A DNA stretch of 64,000 nt from Nephrocerus scutellatus (lineage: Eukaryota; Arthropoda; Insecta; Diptera; Pipunculidae). Positions within the stretch are counted from its first letter, which is position 1. The number at the start of each line of letters is the position of its first letter. A model generated the notes under the pieces. The model had not been told where the DNA came from. It saw only the letters and a program-made list of their open reading frames with translations, and searched no databases. The translations under genes were made by a program, and so were the position numbers. The DNA lies in contig OX352763.1 of the NCBI GenBank assembly GCA_947095585.1, forward strand, positions 18,649,462 to 18,713,461, in the 5' to 3' direction. Shown in pieces: positions 25,330 to 36,996 of this stretch.

Positions 25330-26808
25330 AGTGACTGAACGTAAGAATGTTGCATACCGAGCAATGCAACAATCTCATAGAACGCGGAGACGCGAAGATG
25401 AATATTAACAGCTCAGAAGATATGAAAAAACAGTTCACCGGCGAAAGAAAGCAGCCTGGGATAAGAATCTCGTCCGTGAACTAGAACAGTACATACAGCG
25501 AGGACTACACCAGGCGCGTAAGTTCTACCAACGAGTCCGCGGTATGATGCAATATAAACCGCGTTGCACATACTGCAATGACAAACAGGGTAAACTGTTC
25601 AACGATCTCAAAGGCATCTTAGAGCGATGGGAAGAGCACTTTCATGAGTTGCTAAACGGCCAGCTAACTGAGGAATTGGAGGCTCCACCAATGACTGAAG
25701 ACCACACCATGCTGCCGCCACCAAGGATAGACATAGAAGATAGAATATAGAAGCTATAAATCGGCTCAAAAATAATAAGACTCCGGGATCAGATGGTATC
25801 CCAGCGGAGCTGATAAGGTAAGTAGGGTCCGCAATACGCCATGCAATTCATGAACTAATAGTGCAAGTATTGGAGAAAGAAACGATGCCAAAACCCTGGC
25901 GAAGAGGCGTACTGTATAAGATTTTCTTCTCTACACTACAAGACAGGATAGCCACATACGCTTAAGTCATCATCGGTCCATACCAGTGCTGCTTCTTCCA
26001 GGAAAATCAACAGCTGATCAGATTTACTCCCTCAAGCAGATGGCGGAAAAATGTCTAGAGTTTCAAAACTCACTACACCATCTTTTTATTGACTTTAAAG
26101 CCGCCTATGATATCATAGCATAGAAGATCCAACATTGGTCCCGCAATTAAAATAGTGGATCGCGAATTTTGAGTAATCCTGCAATCCTTTAACTATTTCG
26201 GGTCAACTGTAGCAGCCGATAACAGGGTGGAACCAGAAATACGCGCCGGTTGCTTAAAGCCAACAAAGCCTACTATAGTCAGTCAAGACTCTTCAAATCC
26301 AGGAACTTAACCATAATATCCAAGCTGCTGGTATATAAGACAACGGTCATACCAGTTCTTACATATGGACTCGAGATTTGGGTACTTAGCAAAAAGCGTT
26401 CTGACCTCTTGGCCGCGTTCGAAAGAAAAGTCTTATGGAGAATTGTTGGTCCCGTATGTTAGGAAGGACGATTCTGGAGAATCTATAATGATGAGATCTA
26501 CGAGCGTTACCGCGATGTTGACGTCGATTGTGAAGAGAATTAAGCTCGGCAGGCTCCGGTGGGCAGGACACCTAGCTCGCATGGGCGAAGAGGATCCTGC
26601 TCGGAAAGTCCATTGCGGTAGGATTTATGGAACATGACAGCGAGACCGGCCAAGACTACGCTGGAAGGATGGCGTAGACAAGGACACTCAGAGTTTAGGT
26701 ATGCAAAACTGGATGACATCGGCCCAAAATCGGGACCGGTAGAGAGAGTTTTTGCGGGAGGCCAGGACCGGACACCGGTTTGTAAAGTCAGATATGATGA
26801 TGATGATT
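25330..26808 (+). mobile_element. LINE-A copy: linker, partial reverse transcriptase, 3' end
   Basis: Starts at KNVAYRAMQQSHRTRRRED and includes the pre-polymerase region (25544-25750: CTYCNDKQGKLFNDLKGILE, EELEAPPMTEDH). An internal deletion near 26119 removes the catalytic YADD region, and the C-terminal part follows (RLFKSRNLTIISKLLVYKT, LAAFERKVLWRIVGPV, RLRWAGHLARMGEEDPARKV). It ends with the hairpin ACCGGACACCGGT and an ATGATGATGATG tail at 26808. Reading frame broken. It lies head-to-head with the gene-block remnant at 23270-24980. Confidence 0.9.
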
Positions 26809-26934
26809 AGTTATATTATTTTACACAAACAGTGGTGTGAAGTAATTTTTTGTGTTCATTGATTATAAGCTATAGAAATAATCAAAGTTAATATCAGCTT
26901 ACACGATGGTAAGGGGAAGGCGATGGTTCATTTG

Positions 26935-26965
26935 TGCAGGTAGTGAAGCACTCGAGACCAGCTAG
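26935..26965 (+). repeat. terminal scrap of repeat family R4
   Basis: GACCAGCTAGTATATAAATAAAAA matches the end of the R4 unit at 27975-27997. Confidence 0.45.
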
Positions 26966-27039
26966 TATATAAATAAAAAAACAACCCAAAAAATTGTTCG
27001 TGTTAATTCTCTAATCAGGAATGCACAATGTTCAAAGTT

Positions 27040-27575
27040 TGAATAAAATCGCGTTACTTTTTAAAAATAATTATATGGGAGCACCTAGGCCCTGGGACCC
27101 TATCACTTCCAAATTTTCACAGAAAGTCTTGTGAAATCTTGTGTATCTTATACACATGTGTAGAAGATTACAAGAAAATTAAAAAAAAAATTTATTTGGG
27201 AGCCCCTGATTCCAGATCAAATTTCAAATTTTCAAAAAAGTGTTGTCCATCGAAGATACACTTGGGCTTAAAATTTGAAGAAAACTGCGTTCATTTTTAA
27301 AAAATTAAATGGGATTTGTTTGGGAGTCTCCCGACCCTGGTGCCCAACATTTTCAAAATTTTACCAAAATTATTGTTCGTCGGAACTACACATTTATACA
27401 AAAACCAAGGCCCAAGGGCTCCTAAATTTTAATAAATAGTGTTGTCACCGGAAATACACTTGTGTGGAATTTCTCTAAAATCTGGCTTTTGGTGTTGGGT
27501 TATCAATTGATCGCAAGACTCCACGACAGACAAACAGACAGATCCAGGGGCACGCGAAGTTAATATAGAGAATTT
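27040..27575 (+). repeat. repeat family R3, copy 2, with internal diverged units
   Basis: About four diverged units of roughly 110-130 bases each carry a variant of TGGGAGCNCCTNGNCCCTGG, then CCAAATTTTCA and GTGTTGTCATCGAAGATACA. The last unit passes into TTGTCACCGGAAATACAC, CTGGCTTTTGG and ends GCACGCGAAGTTAATATAGA, as in the copies at 12995 and 62985. Confidence 0.7.
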
Positions 27576-27724
27576 AAAAATTAAAGGCTGCTTTTATCTT
27601 AAAATGTTCGGGATAGTCCGAAAAAGGCTTATACCGAAAGAAAAATAGTAAATATTGCCCGAAAAATTGGGAAATTCGGTTAAAACTGAAAGTGATCTTT
27701 TCCATAGGATTTTTCTATGAACTC

Positions 27725-27997
27725 ACGGCCATAACTCATGATCCGGGTGGGCGTGTGGTCAGTTGCGTGGGGTTAGTTTGATGGGACAGCCGGGAATTTT
27801 CGTCACGACTCGCGACCATGAATATTTATATATATATATTTTGACTATATAAGTGTAGATTCTATTGTTTTCTGGGTTGCTGAGGCAGTCAATGGGTCAA
27901 GGGAGGTCCGTTGGCGGGAGAACAGTGGTCAGTTGCATGGGGTCAGTTTGATGAGGCAGCCAGGAAACTCCGGGTATTTCCGCTAGTATATAAATAA
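27725..27997 (+). repeat. repeat family R4, two units
   Basis: Two related units: GTGGTCAGTTGCGTGGGG with GGGACAGCCGGGAATTTTCG (27750-27801), and GTGGTCAGTTGCATGGGG with GAGGCAGCCAGGAAACTCCG (27924-27975), ending TTTCCGCTAGTATATAAATA. A further copy is at 49075-49165. A TA run (27826-27839) lies between the units. Confidence 0.65.
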
Positions 27998-29009
27998 AAA
28001 TTGAATGCTGTTCGGTGGTTAGCTCATCAGCTGAGAGCGGCTATACCGATTTGGCACATTTTTATTTAACTTTTCAATGTCATAAATGAATACAGATTAC
28101 ATTTGCGTATATAGAGGACACATGAGTCATCCTATGAACGGTCTTTATTTTTATTTTTAAGTAAAAAAGCCGCGTAATCTATTATCGAAAAAAGTTTTCC
28201 AATTAAATTACTGAATCGGACATAAATGTCCATCACACAGAAGTCACAGGACAATAATATAGAGAACAATGGCAAACAGCCAAATCTCGGAAACTACCAA
28301 CCATGGAAAAAACCAACCTGTTAGCGCGTGGGGGCTAGCATCACATACAGATTTAGAGCCGTCATCAAAGAACAAAAATGAAAAATGAGTTAAGTTAAAG
28401 TTCGGTAAATTTTCTGGCATCCGTTTTCTGTCAACAACCACTGAATAATAAAACTGCAACTGTAGCCAGTTTTTTTTCTGCGAGCATTCTATGAGGCAAA
28501 TTGGCTAACTTGCATACAGTTGAGCTGTATATGCACATGGGTATGCGCACGAGTACGTTACAAAGTTCTAAACGGTTTGAAATTTTTCATTCGCTTGCGT
28601 ATGTTTTTTTGTTGTTCTTGTAAATTATTGCAAAACTAATTCTTGGCTTTTTGCAACAAAAAAAAATTCCATTATCATAACAGCAACTACTTTCGCTCAT
28701 GATAAAAAGCGGGAAAATGTGAGAAAAATAATCGAAACTATTCCTATGAAAAAGTACATCGTTGATGAAAACTTTTTGCATTCAAAGGAACTGTGGGTAT
28801 GTCCTCTGCACTCTTAGGTCAAAAGCTTTTCATATTTTTGTTACTTTTAAGGGAGAGCACGCAATATAGCGTTCATTCTCGTGTCCGTCCGTGTATCCAG
28901 TTTCCTGTATGTGAATGCATCAATTGTAGCTTTCAAAATTATTAAGCTTTATTTTAGGTCACCTAATAAGTGAATGAAGCTTGCCACGCTTAATTAAAAG
29001 GGAGGAGCA
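27998..29009. other. no gene recognised
   Basis: AT-rich, short frames only. Confidence 0.45.
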
Positions 29010-30688
29010 ACTATTATAGAAAATACATTGCAACTTATTGCTGCGTAATTTTCAATAACTTGCTTAATAATCACTGCTTCCCAAACTGTTGGAAAGTATC
29101 GAAGGTTTTTCCAATAATAAAGAAAAATAAAGATCCTTCTGATCCGACAAATTACAGGCCTATCAGTCTTATGTCTAACATTGGGAAAGTACTTGAAGTA
29201 AGTCAATTTTGACCGCGTGCGAAACAAGTGAGATAATTCTGCGGAACCAATTTCAGTTCAAGCGAAACCACTCGACAGTGCACGCTGTGACCAAATTAAT
29301 ATCAGATATCAACTGGCATCTGAATTATAAGAGAAATACGTCTGCCTGCCTAGTCGAAATCAAAAAACCCTTCGACACGGTTTGGCCCGATGCGCTTATT
29401 TATAAAAGTATGAGTTCGCACATCATTTAGTTAAAATGATTACATCAATGATATACGGGAAGAAACTTGTGGTAACAGATAAAGAATATACGACAAATAT
29501 AATGTTTAATATAGCTAACGGTCTGCCACAGGGTACAGTAACGGCACCAATCCTGTTCAACATATATATTTCTGAAGTAATCAGTGACATCGAGGCGTCC
29601 CTAGCATATGCTGACGTTATTGTACTATATGCACACGGTGCTTGAAAATTGAAGAGATTCTAATAAAGCTACAAAGCATATTCGACGAATTTCGGACATT
29701 CTGCGAAACATGGAAACTTAAGATAAGCTATTCAAAATGCGAAGTTATACTGTTTCGCTCCCCTCTCAGGCGAAGAAATCACGATCTTTGAAATAATTGG
29801 AAAAATCTTCAGATAATCGGTGCAAATGGTGTTCAGGTCCCGTCGAAGAATATCGTGCGCTATTTGAGTATTCATCTGAACAAATTTCTTTACTACAATG
29901 AACATGTAAATATCGCTTTGGAAAAAGCAAGGGCGGCATTTATGTCGCTTAAAAACAATGTCTGAGAAGTAACGTAAAGACTGTTTGCTACCAGGCATTC
30001 ATTCGACCAATTATTACGTACGCTTGTCCAATGTGGTGGAACATCAGTCCATCATATATGGAAAAACTTCGTGACTTTGAGAGGAAATGCCTTCGAGCAT
30101 GTATGCATATGTACAGAAGCGAATAATCTGAGTACAGGCAAACAAAAAACTCCTGAATGCTTCCGGATTTTCAAGAATTGATACTGTCATTCTTAACCTT
30201 ACTAGGAATTATTTCACTCGGTCAGCCTCTATTGAAAATGACTTAATCTCGGGAGCCAATTATCCTAATCCTAGGTACTTCAAAAATACATTGGAGAGTA
30301 GATTCATACCACCTGAGACATTTCTGTATCAGGACGCACTGGACCACTTGTCAAATTCATGCAACGTTCCTATAATATACCATGTTGCTAGAAGGGCTAC
30401 TGGCAAAAGAATTCCGCATGCCTTGTTGCTCAATGGGGCTGCAAATAATATCTAGAGATACTGTTGTACCTGAAAAAGACCTGGCAGACAAGAGGCACTT
30501 AGATAAAAGAAAATACTGGTCGCTTGACTGGAGTGTGGCCGAAATTTAACCCAAAGTTTAAGTTTTTTTTTTTTTTTTTTTTTTTTATCTTATAAAATAT
30601 GTCGGGAGAATTTTTAACTAAATTATTGTTCTTCATAATTTCGATATATATTCCTGTAGAAATAAATAAAAAAAAACAAAAAAAATGT
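29010..30688 (+). mobile_element. Jockey-like LINE, 5'-truncated, about 1.7 kb
   Basis: Translation in order: KVSKVFPIIKKNKDPSDPTN and YRPISLMSNIGKVLE; QFQFKRNHSTVHAVTKL; FDTVWPDALIYK (compare AFDTVWH); GLPQGTVTAPILFNIYI; ASLAYADVIVLY (catalytic ADD changed to ADV); then CETWKLKISYSKCEVILF and a long C-terminal region broken by stops. A run of 24 T at 30563-30586 lies in the 3' UTR, and an A-rich stretch at 30661-30688 is the likely tail. Inactive: catalytic change and several frameshifts. A second scrap of the family is at 23035. Confidence 0.85.
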
Positions 30689-31815
30689 TAAATCTAACCA
30701 ATTAAAACAAAAAATATTGAAAGTAATAAATTTACTAGTTATAATTAATATAGTCAGTAAGTAATTTATTTATTACAAACAATAGTACTTAAGATTTTTA
30801 AGAATTAAATAAATGGATTTAAAAAAAAAGAAAAAATATTGTGTAGAACTAAAAAAAAATAAAATTAATTATTAATTTTCCGAACGTAATTTCTATTTCG
30901 TAGCAAATAAACGTATTGCAGTTCTATAAAACTGGTAAAACTACTAATTTTTTTTAGAGAACATAACTCCAGATAATATAAAAAAAATTTCAGTATAAAA
31001 TTAATACTCTGTGTGAGGGTCTTCTGTAAAAATCGCTTTCATTTGATGATTGAAATAGTTTTGCGTTCTCTGAATAATTTCCTCTGTTTTTCCTGCGGGA
31101 GTCCTTAACAACACAAGTGCACTTTACAGAGAAGCGCTTACGGGAAATTGTAACAATTCAAAACAAAGAATAAATACACGAAAAAAAAGAATTAAAAAAT
31201 AATATTTCTATAGTTGGAATTTTGTGCAAAAGTTCGCCACTACTTGTTTTGACTTCAAGTTGCAATATGTATACGCGCTTAGGGCAATTTGCGATATTGT
31301 TTGCGGTTTGTAACCAAATTGTAATATACAAACGAACAACGGACCGAATTGGAATTTTCAAATTTATTCATAGGTAGGTATTTGTTGTTTATGGCGCGGC
31401 GTTACAATGAGTCATGAGGCGTGAGGGCGATAGTTCGAAAATATCCTATCCTATCGAGCAAATGCGAGACTACAACGTGTCAGTTTTGCGGAAAGTTTTA
31501 CAAGTGCATTTGCAATTTTCTCTTCAACAAAAACTCAGTGTTAATGCCGATTTTAGGACATGTAAGCAAGACCCACCCTACAATACAGTAATAAAATGAA
31601 GATGATTATTTCGTTTAATCGTTGGAGTTTTATCAGTTTTGTTAAATTGCATTATCCAGTAGAAAAATTCGTTATAAGAAATATCAAAAATAAAATGCAC
31701 TACTCATCATCATCGGACATTAACAGGTTTAATATCGCTTTCTTTCACTTGTTGCATGAATTGCCCTTTACATTAGCGAAATTCTATAAATAGAAATAAA
31801 TGTTGATTTTTTTTA
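30689..31815. other. very AT-rich, no gene recognised
   Basis: Homopolymer A/T-rich with only short frames; nothing recognised. Confidence 0.45.
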
Positions 31816-32085
31816 AAGGGGTAAAGCAGTACTCCTCGTATATCTCATCGTTATATTGTTCCCAGAATATTCCATCCTTACATACTGTCCGTGCCAACTA
31901 TTATCTGTTAGACTTTCCTCTGGAACGCGGCAAAGCATCCAAGTTTCGAATCCATATAAGTATTGATATGACCATTGTGTTATAAATCAGAAGCTTGGAT
32001 ATAAAGTATTTCTGAATTTGAAGAGTATTGAGAACAACGATAGAGTAGGCTTTGTTGGCTTTCAATCGTACACGTATTTCTTATT
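31816..32085 (-). mobile_element. LINE-A fragment: C-terminal part
   Basis: Reverse complement of the segment that codes LFKSR..., KLLVYK and LAAFERK in other copies (for example TCGAATCCATATAAGTATTG here, compare 45232-45258). Its orientation is opposite to the endonuclease segment that starts at 32086. Confidence 0.65.
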
Positions 32086-32430
32086 CCATGGCGTGAGGGG
32101 CAAATATAAAAACATAAGCCTCATAAACATTCACGCACCTACAGAGGATTCCCCAGATGATGAAAATGAAGAAATCTTTGAATCAGTCGAACGGGAACTC
32201 CATGCCTGCCCACAGTTTGATGTAAAAATCATTATGGGGGATATGAATTCCAAAATAGGTAGGGAGCCAGTATACAGGCAGTACATTGGCACCCATAGCT
32301 TACACGACAAGACTAATGCCAATGGACAACGAGTCCATTCAGGGAGAGTAAGTCCTGGAGCTGAGATGTCAGGCGTAGAAGATACGCCTTAAAAATACTG
32401 TCATTAGTATTACTGACTCTAACTTAGGCT
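32086..32430 (+). mobile_element. LINE-A fragment: endonuclease domain
   Basis: Open over about 100 codons: GKYKNISLINIHAPTEDSPD, then VKIIMGDMNSKIGREPVY and GTHSLHDKTNANGQRV. IMGDMN.K.G is the catalytic GDxN motif of APE-type endonucleases and H-A-P-T another core motif. It then jumps to the GRVSPGAEMSG stretch also seen at 1409. Not part of a complete element. Confidence 0.85.
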
Positions 32431-32982
32431 TTTGGAAAGTTCTACTCTGGCTATGCTATCATAGCCGGCTTTAAAGTCTATAAAAAGATAGTGTAGTGAG
32501 TTTTGAAACTATAGACATTTTTCCATCACCTGCCTTAGGGTGTAAATCTGATCAGTTGTTGATTTGCCTGGGATGAAGATACACTGGTATGGACCAATGA
32601 TGACTTTAGCGTATGGGGCAATCCTGTCTTGTAGTATAGAGGAGAAAATCTTATACGCGGTACTCAACAACGTTATACCACCATAATTGCTGCACGTTGT
32701 GATATCTTCTTTCTTATGTATGGGACACTTTACGCCTCTTCGCCTAGTCTTCTGGTATCGTTTCTTCCTCCAATGCTTGCACTATTAGTTCATTAATTTC
32801 TTGGTGTATTGCGGACCCTCCTGATTTTATCAGCTCCGCTGGCATACCAGCAGATCCCGGGGCCTTATTATTTTTGAGCCGATTTATCGCTTTGCTAACT
32901 TCGCCTATGCTTGGTGGAGGCAGCATATTATGATCTTCGGTCATTTGTGGAGCCTCCAATTCCTCAGTTAACTGGCCATCAT
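32431..32982 (-). mobile_element. LINE-A fragment: N-terminal part of the reverse transcriptase
   Basis: Minus-strand translation EAPQMTEDHNMLPPPSIGEV, KAINRLKNNKAPGSAGMPAE, then IHKKEDITTCSNYGGITLLS, IPGKSTTDQIYTL and FIDFKAGYDSIA. It is 5'-truncated at 32982, where the arginine-rich gene block begins in head-to-head orientation. Confidence 0.85.
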
Positions 32983-33200
32983 TTACAAGTGCATATTACA
33001 CCACCTCAACAAATGAAGCCATCGAGGTTTTGTTCCTCCCGCATTATTCACTGGGCAATGTTCCACTTGTCACAAGCAAACTTTAAATCATTACAGTAAT
33101 CTGATTCATAGATGAAAAAGTACATAAATAAGGGAAAATTTCATATTTTCATTTCAGTTTTTAATTTAAAATAAAAATTTATTGTTAACTTTTATAAAAA

Positions 33201-34019
33201 ATGAGCGACCAAAATCTTTATGACGATGAAAGTAGTGTACTATACTCCACAGACGACGAACGCATCACAGCAAGGTCCCACAAGAGTCAGGTTAGTACCC
33301 AGAATTTTGAAATAATTGTAAAATGTTCTAGAATTATTTTTTTCTCTTTTGTTTTCTTTTGTTTTTTTCTAACAGGGCACATCGATTAAAGAACAAAAGA
33401 AGCAACTTAAAAAGAAACCTTCACCAAGTGCACAGCAGGTGGTGCAGGTAAAATGCAGTCTTTTTAAAAACTTTTATCTCTTTGTTTCGCCTTTTTTGAT
33501 ATACTTTTTAAGCAACTTCTACACGAACTAGAGAGCTGAAATTGTGTGAGCAGCTTAGTCTCTCGTAGGGCATTTATTAGACCCTGCGTGTGACGCTTGT
33601 CACGAGACGTATGTTTATCATGTGATTTACTTATTGGTTTCTTCATCTCCAAAAATTTCGTGTAAAAATTGTTTACAACAGACCAGCAACCAACTTTTAC
33701 ACGTGAGAAGAAGCCTAGAAGCGGTGTAGCTGTACCGGTACCAGTAGAATGCACTATACAGCTGCGCTTTAGTTCTCGATTTATATAATAACTGAAATTC
33801 CTTATGTTCCTTTTGAAATTTTCCAATTTTTAGTTTAAATTTATAATTCTAGTTATTCATTTTCATCTTTTTTCTCTTCTACAGGGCGCTCCTGAACCTG
33901 TTGAGAATTTGAATGCGCCTGAAGAGGCATCCCGCCGTCGTAGAAGCCGTCGGCGAAGAACTCGAAGTAGAAGGCGGATGTCTCGGTCTCGTAGCCGACG
34001 TCGTCGTCGCCGTTATTGA
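33201..34019 (+). CDS. arginine-rich protamine-like protein, copy 1 (3 exons)
   Basis: Exons 33201-33290, 33376-33447 and 33885-34019 join in phase 0 across GT-AG introns of 85 and 437 bases and encode 98 residues. The protein has three parts, one per exon: an acidic start (MSDQNLYDDESSVLYSTDDE), a lysine-rich middle (KEQKKQLKKKPSPSAQQ), and a tail in which 20 of the last 28 residues are arginine, mixed with serine, ending RRRRRRY. That composition fits DNA compaction, as in protamine-like sperm nuclear proteins; an RS-type RNA-binding tail is the main alternative. No HMG box or other domain is visible. The exon borders are supported by a second copy (46867-47965) with the same splice sites and an intact frame. 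The block starts at about 32983, so this copy has lost the TATA box seen upstream of copy 2. I do not recognise the gene; the function is inferred from composition only. Confidence 0.8.
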
Positions 34020-34273
34020 GTATTCCTAAATAAGGTTACCAGAGGATTCCTATATTTAAAAATTTAAAAATTTTACGTAACATTTTTTTGATAAAAAACT
34101 AATTCTCGTTTGTGAAAAAAGAAACAGTTTTTTAATTGGCCGACTGATATGTATGAGGTTAGGCGAATGCATCAATAAAGTGTCGAAAGTTCTCACCGGA
34201 CACTCACAAACTATAATAGGATGCGTACAAACATACATTATTGGTTCTTCATCTTAGGAAACGGTCTATTACT
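34020..34273 (+). repeat. duplicated 3' flank of the arginine-rich gene
   Basis: Nearly the same as 47966-48226 and as the minus strand of 23395-24905. It includes CTCGTTTGTGAAAAAAGAAA, GATATGTATGAGGTTA and CACCGGACACTCACAAAC, and ends in TCTATTACT, where copy 1 diverges from the other two. An AATAAA at 34174-34179 could serve polyadenylation and is changed in copy 2. Confidence 0.75.
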
Positions 34274-36129
34274 TCAGGAATTGGACTAATGAGGTGCTTA
34301 CGAGGCTAACTGCTGCGATAGCCAAATAATACGCATTTACATTTTTGCGGAAATTCTTCAGGAAATTTAGAAAACTTCAGTCGGAACTCATGAATTACTG
34401 TCATATTGTACTCAACACATCACAATATCAATGTAGAAGGTAATCAGACTAAAAAGGCAGAATAAGGGGGATAGGAAATGCAGTTATTAACCAAGGTCGC
34501 TGCGAGGATTAATGCCTGATGCAGTAAAGAGATATCGCCCCACACCAATAATCCACATCCAGCAAAAGAAAGTAAAATTTATTTGCTCAAGGAAACCGAA
34601 TTGTGTGTTCAATATAAAATGTTTTGACACTTCTCGTTGCCTTAACGATTTATCTGAACGGCACTAAGGTGAATTTCCACAACAACAACTACAACTGAAG
34701 GCTCGGCCCTCGGCGGCACACAGATGCACTTGCTCTGCTATGCAGCGTCTGCTAGTGATGACATCTGGCAAATATACGAGCGCAATAAACCGTCGTTCAT
34801 CAGGGCCAGTAGTGAATGGTGTTCCTCTAAAAAAAAAAAGTAGAAGAAGCGCACCTTGAGGAAATTTCCGGAAAATCAGAGAAGAAAAAAAACGAATTTC
34901 TAAAGATGCAATATCTGTTGGATTCCCAACACCTATTCAGCTGCTCCTGCTCGTACACCTTATCTATCTTGTATCGAAGAGTTGCTGTAAATCTTATGGC
35001 AAAAGCAATAATCTTTCGCCCAAGAGATGGATGGTCTCCACGCCGCAATAGGATATTAGGAGAAGTGGTAACAACGGCGCACGGCGGCCGCCGTTATGAC
35101 TTTGTTACGATACAACTTGACTTTGTGCCGTTTTGTGTGCGGCGGAAAGTCGATTCCGGGTTTTAATGTTTGCACAACGAACAGTACAAACGGCACAAAC
35201 GGCATCGAGCATCCATACAATTCCGCACGAACATTTTGTGTGTTATCTAAAGTTGTTGTTGTTTTTCCTCTCGTTACGCTTTATTTGCCGACAGAGATTT
35301 TAGTTTATGGCATCCGGATATCGATTCTATCGAAAAAATAAATATATTTTCAAAGAAGACATATGAACGTTGCTTTTGTAGTTTCCACGAGGAATTCAAA
35401 CTACACACCCACCTACACACCACCACTCTTACACTCAGATACTCAGAAGCTCTTTGATTTTTTCAGCTTGCAACAAGAGTACAAGTATTGTACTCGCGCC
35501 AAAGGTGTCTTTGATGTTTGTCACTTTATCGTTCTTATATGCGAGTTATGTGAGTCTTTGCCTTTCCGTTTCTGGTGGTGATTTGTTTTATTCACCTGCG
35601 ATATAAATGCACATCCACACACAGTTCATATTCATATTCTCTGATGGTTACACAGTTACAACCACAGACACTAAAAGCGTCAATAATATTAGATATTGGC
35701 ATTATTGGATGTGGAATAAAAAATTTATATTTTTGTCTACCTATCAAGCGATGCATTTGTTGTAAGAAACGCAATTTCATAAAAGGATAAAGGATAACCA
35801 ATTTTATTATCATTTGTATTGTGACTTTTTGTGGTTTACTCCCGTAAAGAATGATGAATTTGTCATATTACATTTGACTGTGTACAGAGGTTTATGGTTC
35901 GAATTGCTTTATGTAAGAAATAACTTATTTTGTACAATTTTTATCATTTTAGCCTTTCTCTTACTACCACCGCGGTGGCTGATATTATTATTTTCAAACC
36001 TACCATCAATGGATGGTAAAGTGGGTTTACTATATCAATAATCAAGAAATATTAACAAAAGTTACTTCGTATATTGGCTTTAATATGTCTACTATCCTGG
36101 GAGTGATGTTCTTACATACATATGAACCA
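34274..36129. other. no gene recognised
   Basis: Mixed-composition sequence with short frames only. The GC-richer part around 34680-35120 has frames of up to 86 codons but no motif or splice context. Confidence 0.4.
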
Positions 36130-36665
36130 ATGTCTCTACACCAGCGCCACCTACAATGTAAAAAAAATAATAAACTTATCGGAGCACCAAACGAACATAT
36201 GGCGTGAATATGGCTTCAGTGGCTAAGGCTTGATGACGTCTTTTACTCCTAATGACATCTACCGGGTCTAAAATAAACATAAACTTATCCGACCAACAAG
36301 CGAACATATGGTGTGAATATGGCTTCGATATATCTAGCGGCTTAGGCGAGATGAGGTTACATATATTAGCACAGTCACATTTTCAAAGTATCTCGACTAC
36401 ACCGCCGCCTAACGGGCGCAAACAAAGACATAAGCCTATAGGAGTTCCAGAAGTCACATATTGTATGAATATGACTTCCATATGTCTAGTGGTTTAGGCA
36501 TGATGAGGTTACAAATAACAGGATATACTTACTGATCATACCGCATTTTCGTAGATATCTCCACTCCAGCGCCAACTACCGCGTCTCGTCTATAAAAACA
36601 CAAACTTATCGGAGCATGAAACGACCATATGGTGTGTTTATGGTTTCGTTACATCCAGACGTTTA
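36130..36665 (+). repeat. tandem repeat, period about 168 bases with shortened units
   Basis: AAACTTATCGGAGCACCAAA or close variants occur at about 36171, 36283, 36434 and 36603, each followed by ACATATGGTGTGAATATGGC and a variant of TCTAGCGGCTTAGGCGAGATG. ACTCCAGCGCCAACTACC variants mark the other part of the unit (36135, 36395, 36563). Spacings of about 112, 151 and 168 bases suggest one unit length with internal deletions. A TA run and the R6 repeat follow. Confidence 0.75.
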
Positions 36666-36669
36666 GGTG

Positions 36670-36698
36670 TTATATATATATATATATATATATATATA
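36670..36698. repeat. TA microsatellite
   Basis: About 29 bases of alternating T and A, directly before ACTAGCTGACCCGACAG. Confidence 0.9.
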
Positions 36699-36790
36699 CT
36701 AGCTGACCCGACAGACGTTGTTTTGTCCCACTTTCAATAAATTTGTTTGTGATCGTTTTGTGAACTTGTGAAAAGCTATTTGTTTTGCGA
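36699..36790 (-). repeat. repeat family R6 terminus
   Basis: ACTAGCTGACCCGACAGACG, then GTCCCACTTTCAATAAATTTG and GTGAAAAGCTATTTG. The inner part is repeated in the opposite orientation at 40050-40115 (AAATAGCTTTTCACAAACCC, AAAGTGGGAC). Confidence 0.55.
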
Positions 36791-36887
36791 TTTTGAATCA
36801 CAGTATTGGTCTTTTTGCTGTTTATCCGAATTTTTCGACTTTCCTTTGTAATTATCTTTGTTTCAGTGCAAGCGCAGAGCCAAGCTG

Positions 36888-36996
36888 GATGACGTCGGCT
36901 CGAAATCAGGACCAGGGGAGAGTTCTTTTTTTCCTGGATGCCAGGACCCCGGTTTTAGAGACAAATATGATGAAGATGATGATGATGATGAAAGAA
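36888..36996 (+). mobile_element. LINE-A 3'-terminal fragment with GAT tail
   Basis: GATGACGTCGGCTCGAAATC, GAGAGTTCTTTTTTTCCTGG and CCCCGGTTTTAGAGACAAAT lead into a tail of GATGAAGATGATGATGATG. This is the last 100 bases of LINE-A only. Confidence 0.8.

Noticed and set aside
30563..30586. T-run read as the poly(A) tail of a minus-strand element
   Set aside because: The reverse transcriptase to its left is on the plus strand and an A-rich tail follows at 30661-30688, so the T-run is part of the 3' UTR.
33464..33826. Minus-strand 120-codon frame inside intron 2, conserved in copy 2
   Set aside because: Conservation is explained by the recent block duplication; part of it is repeat family R5 and copy 2 breaks the frame with an insertion.
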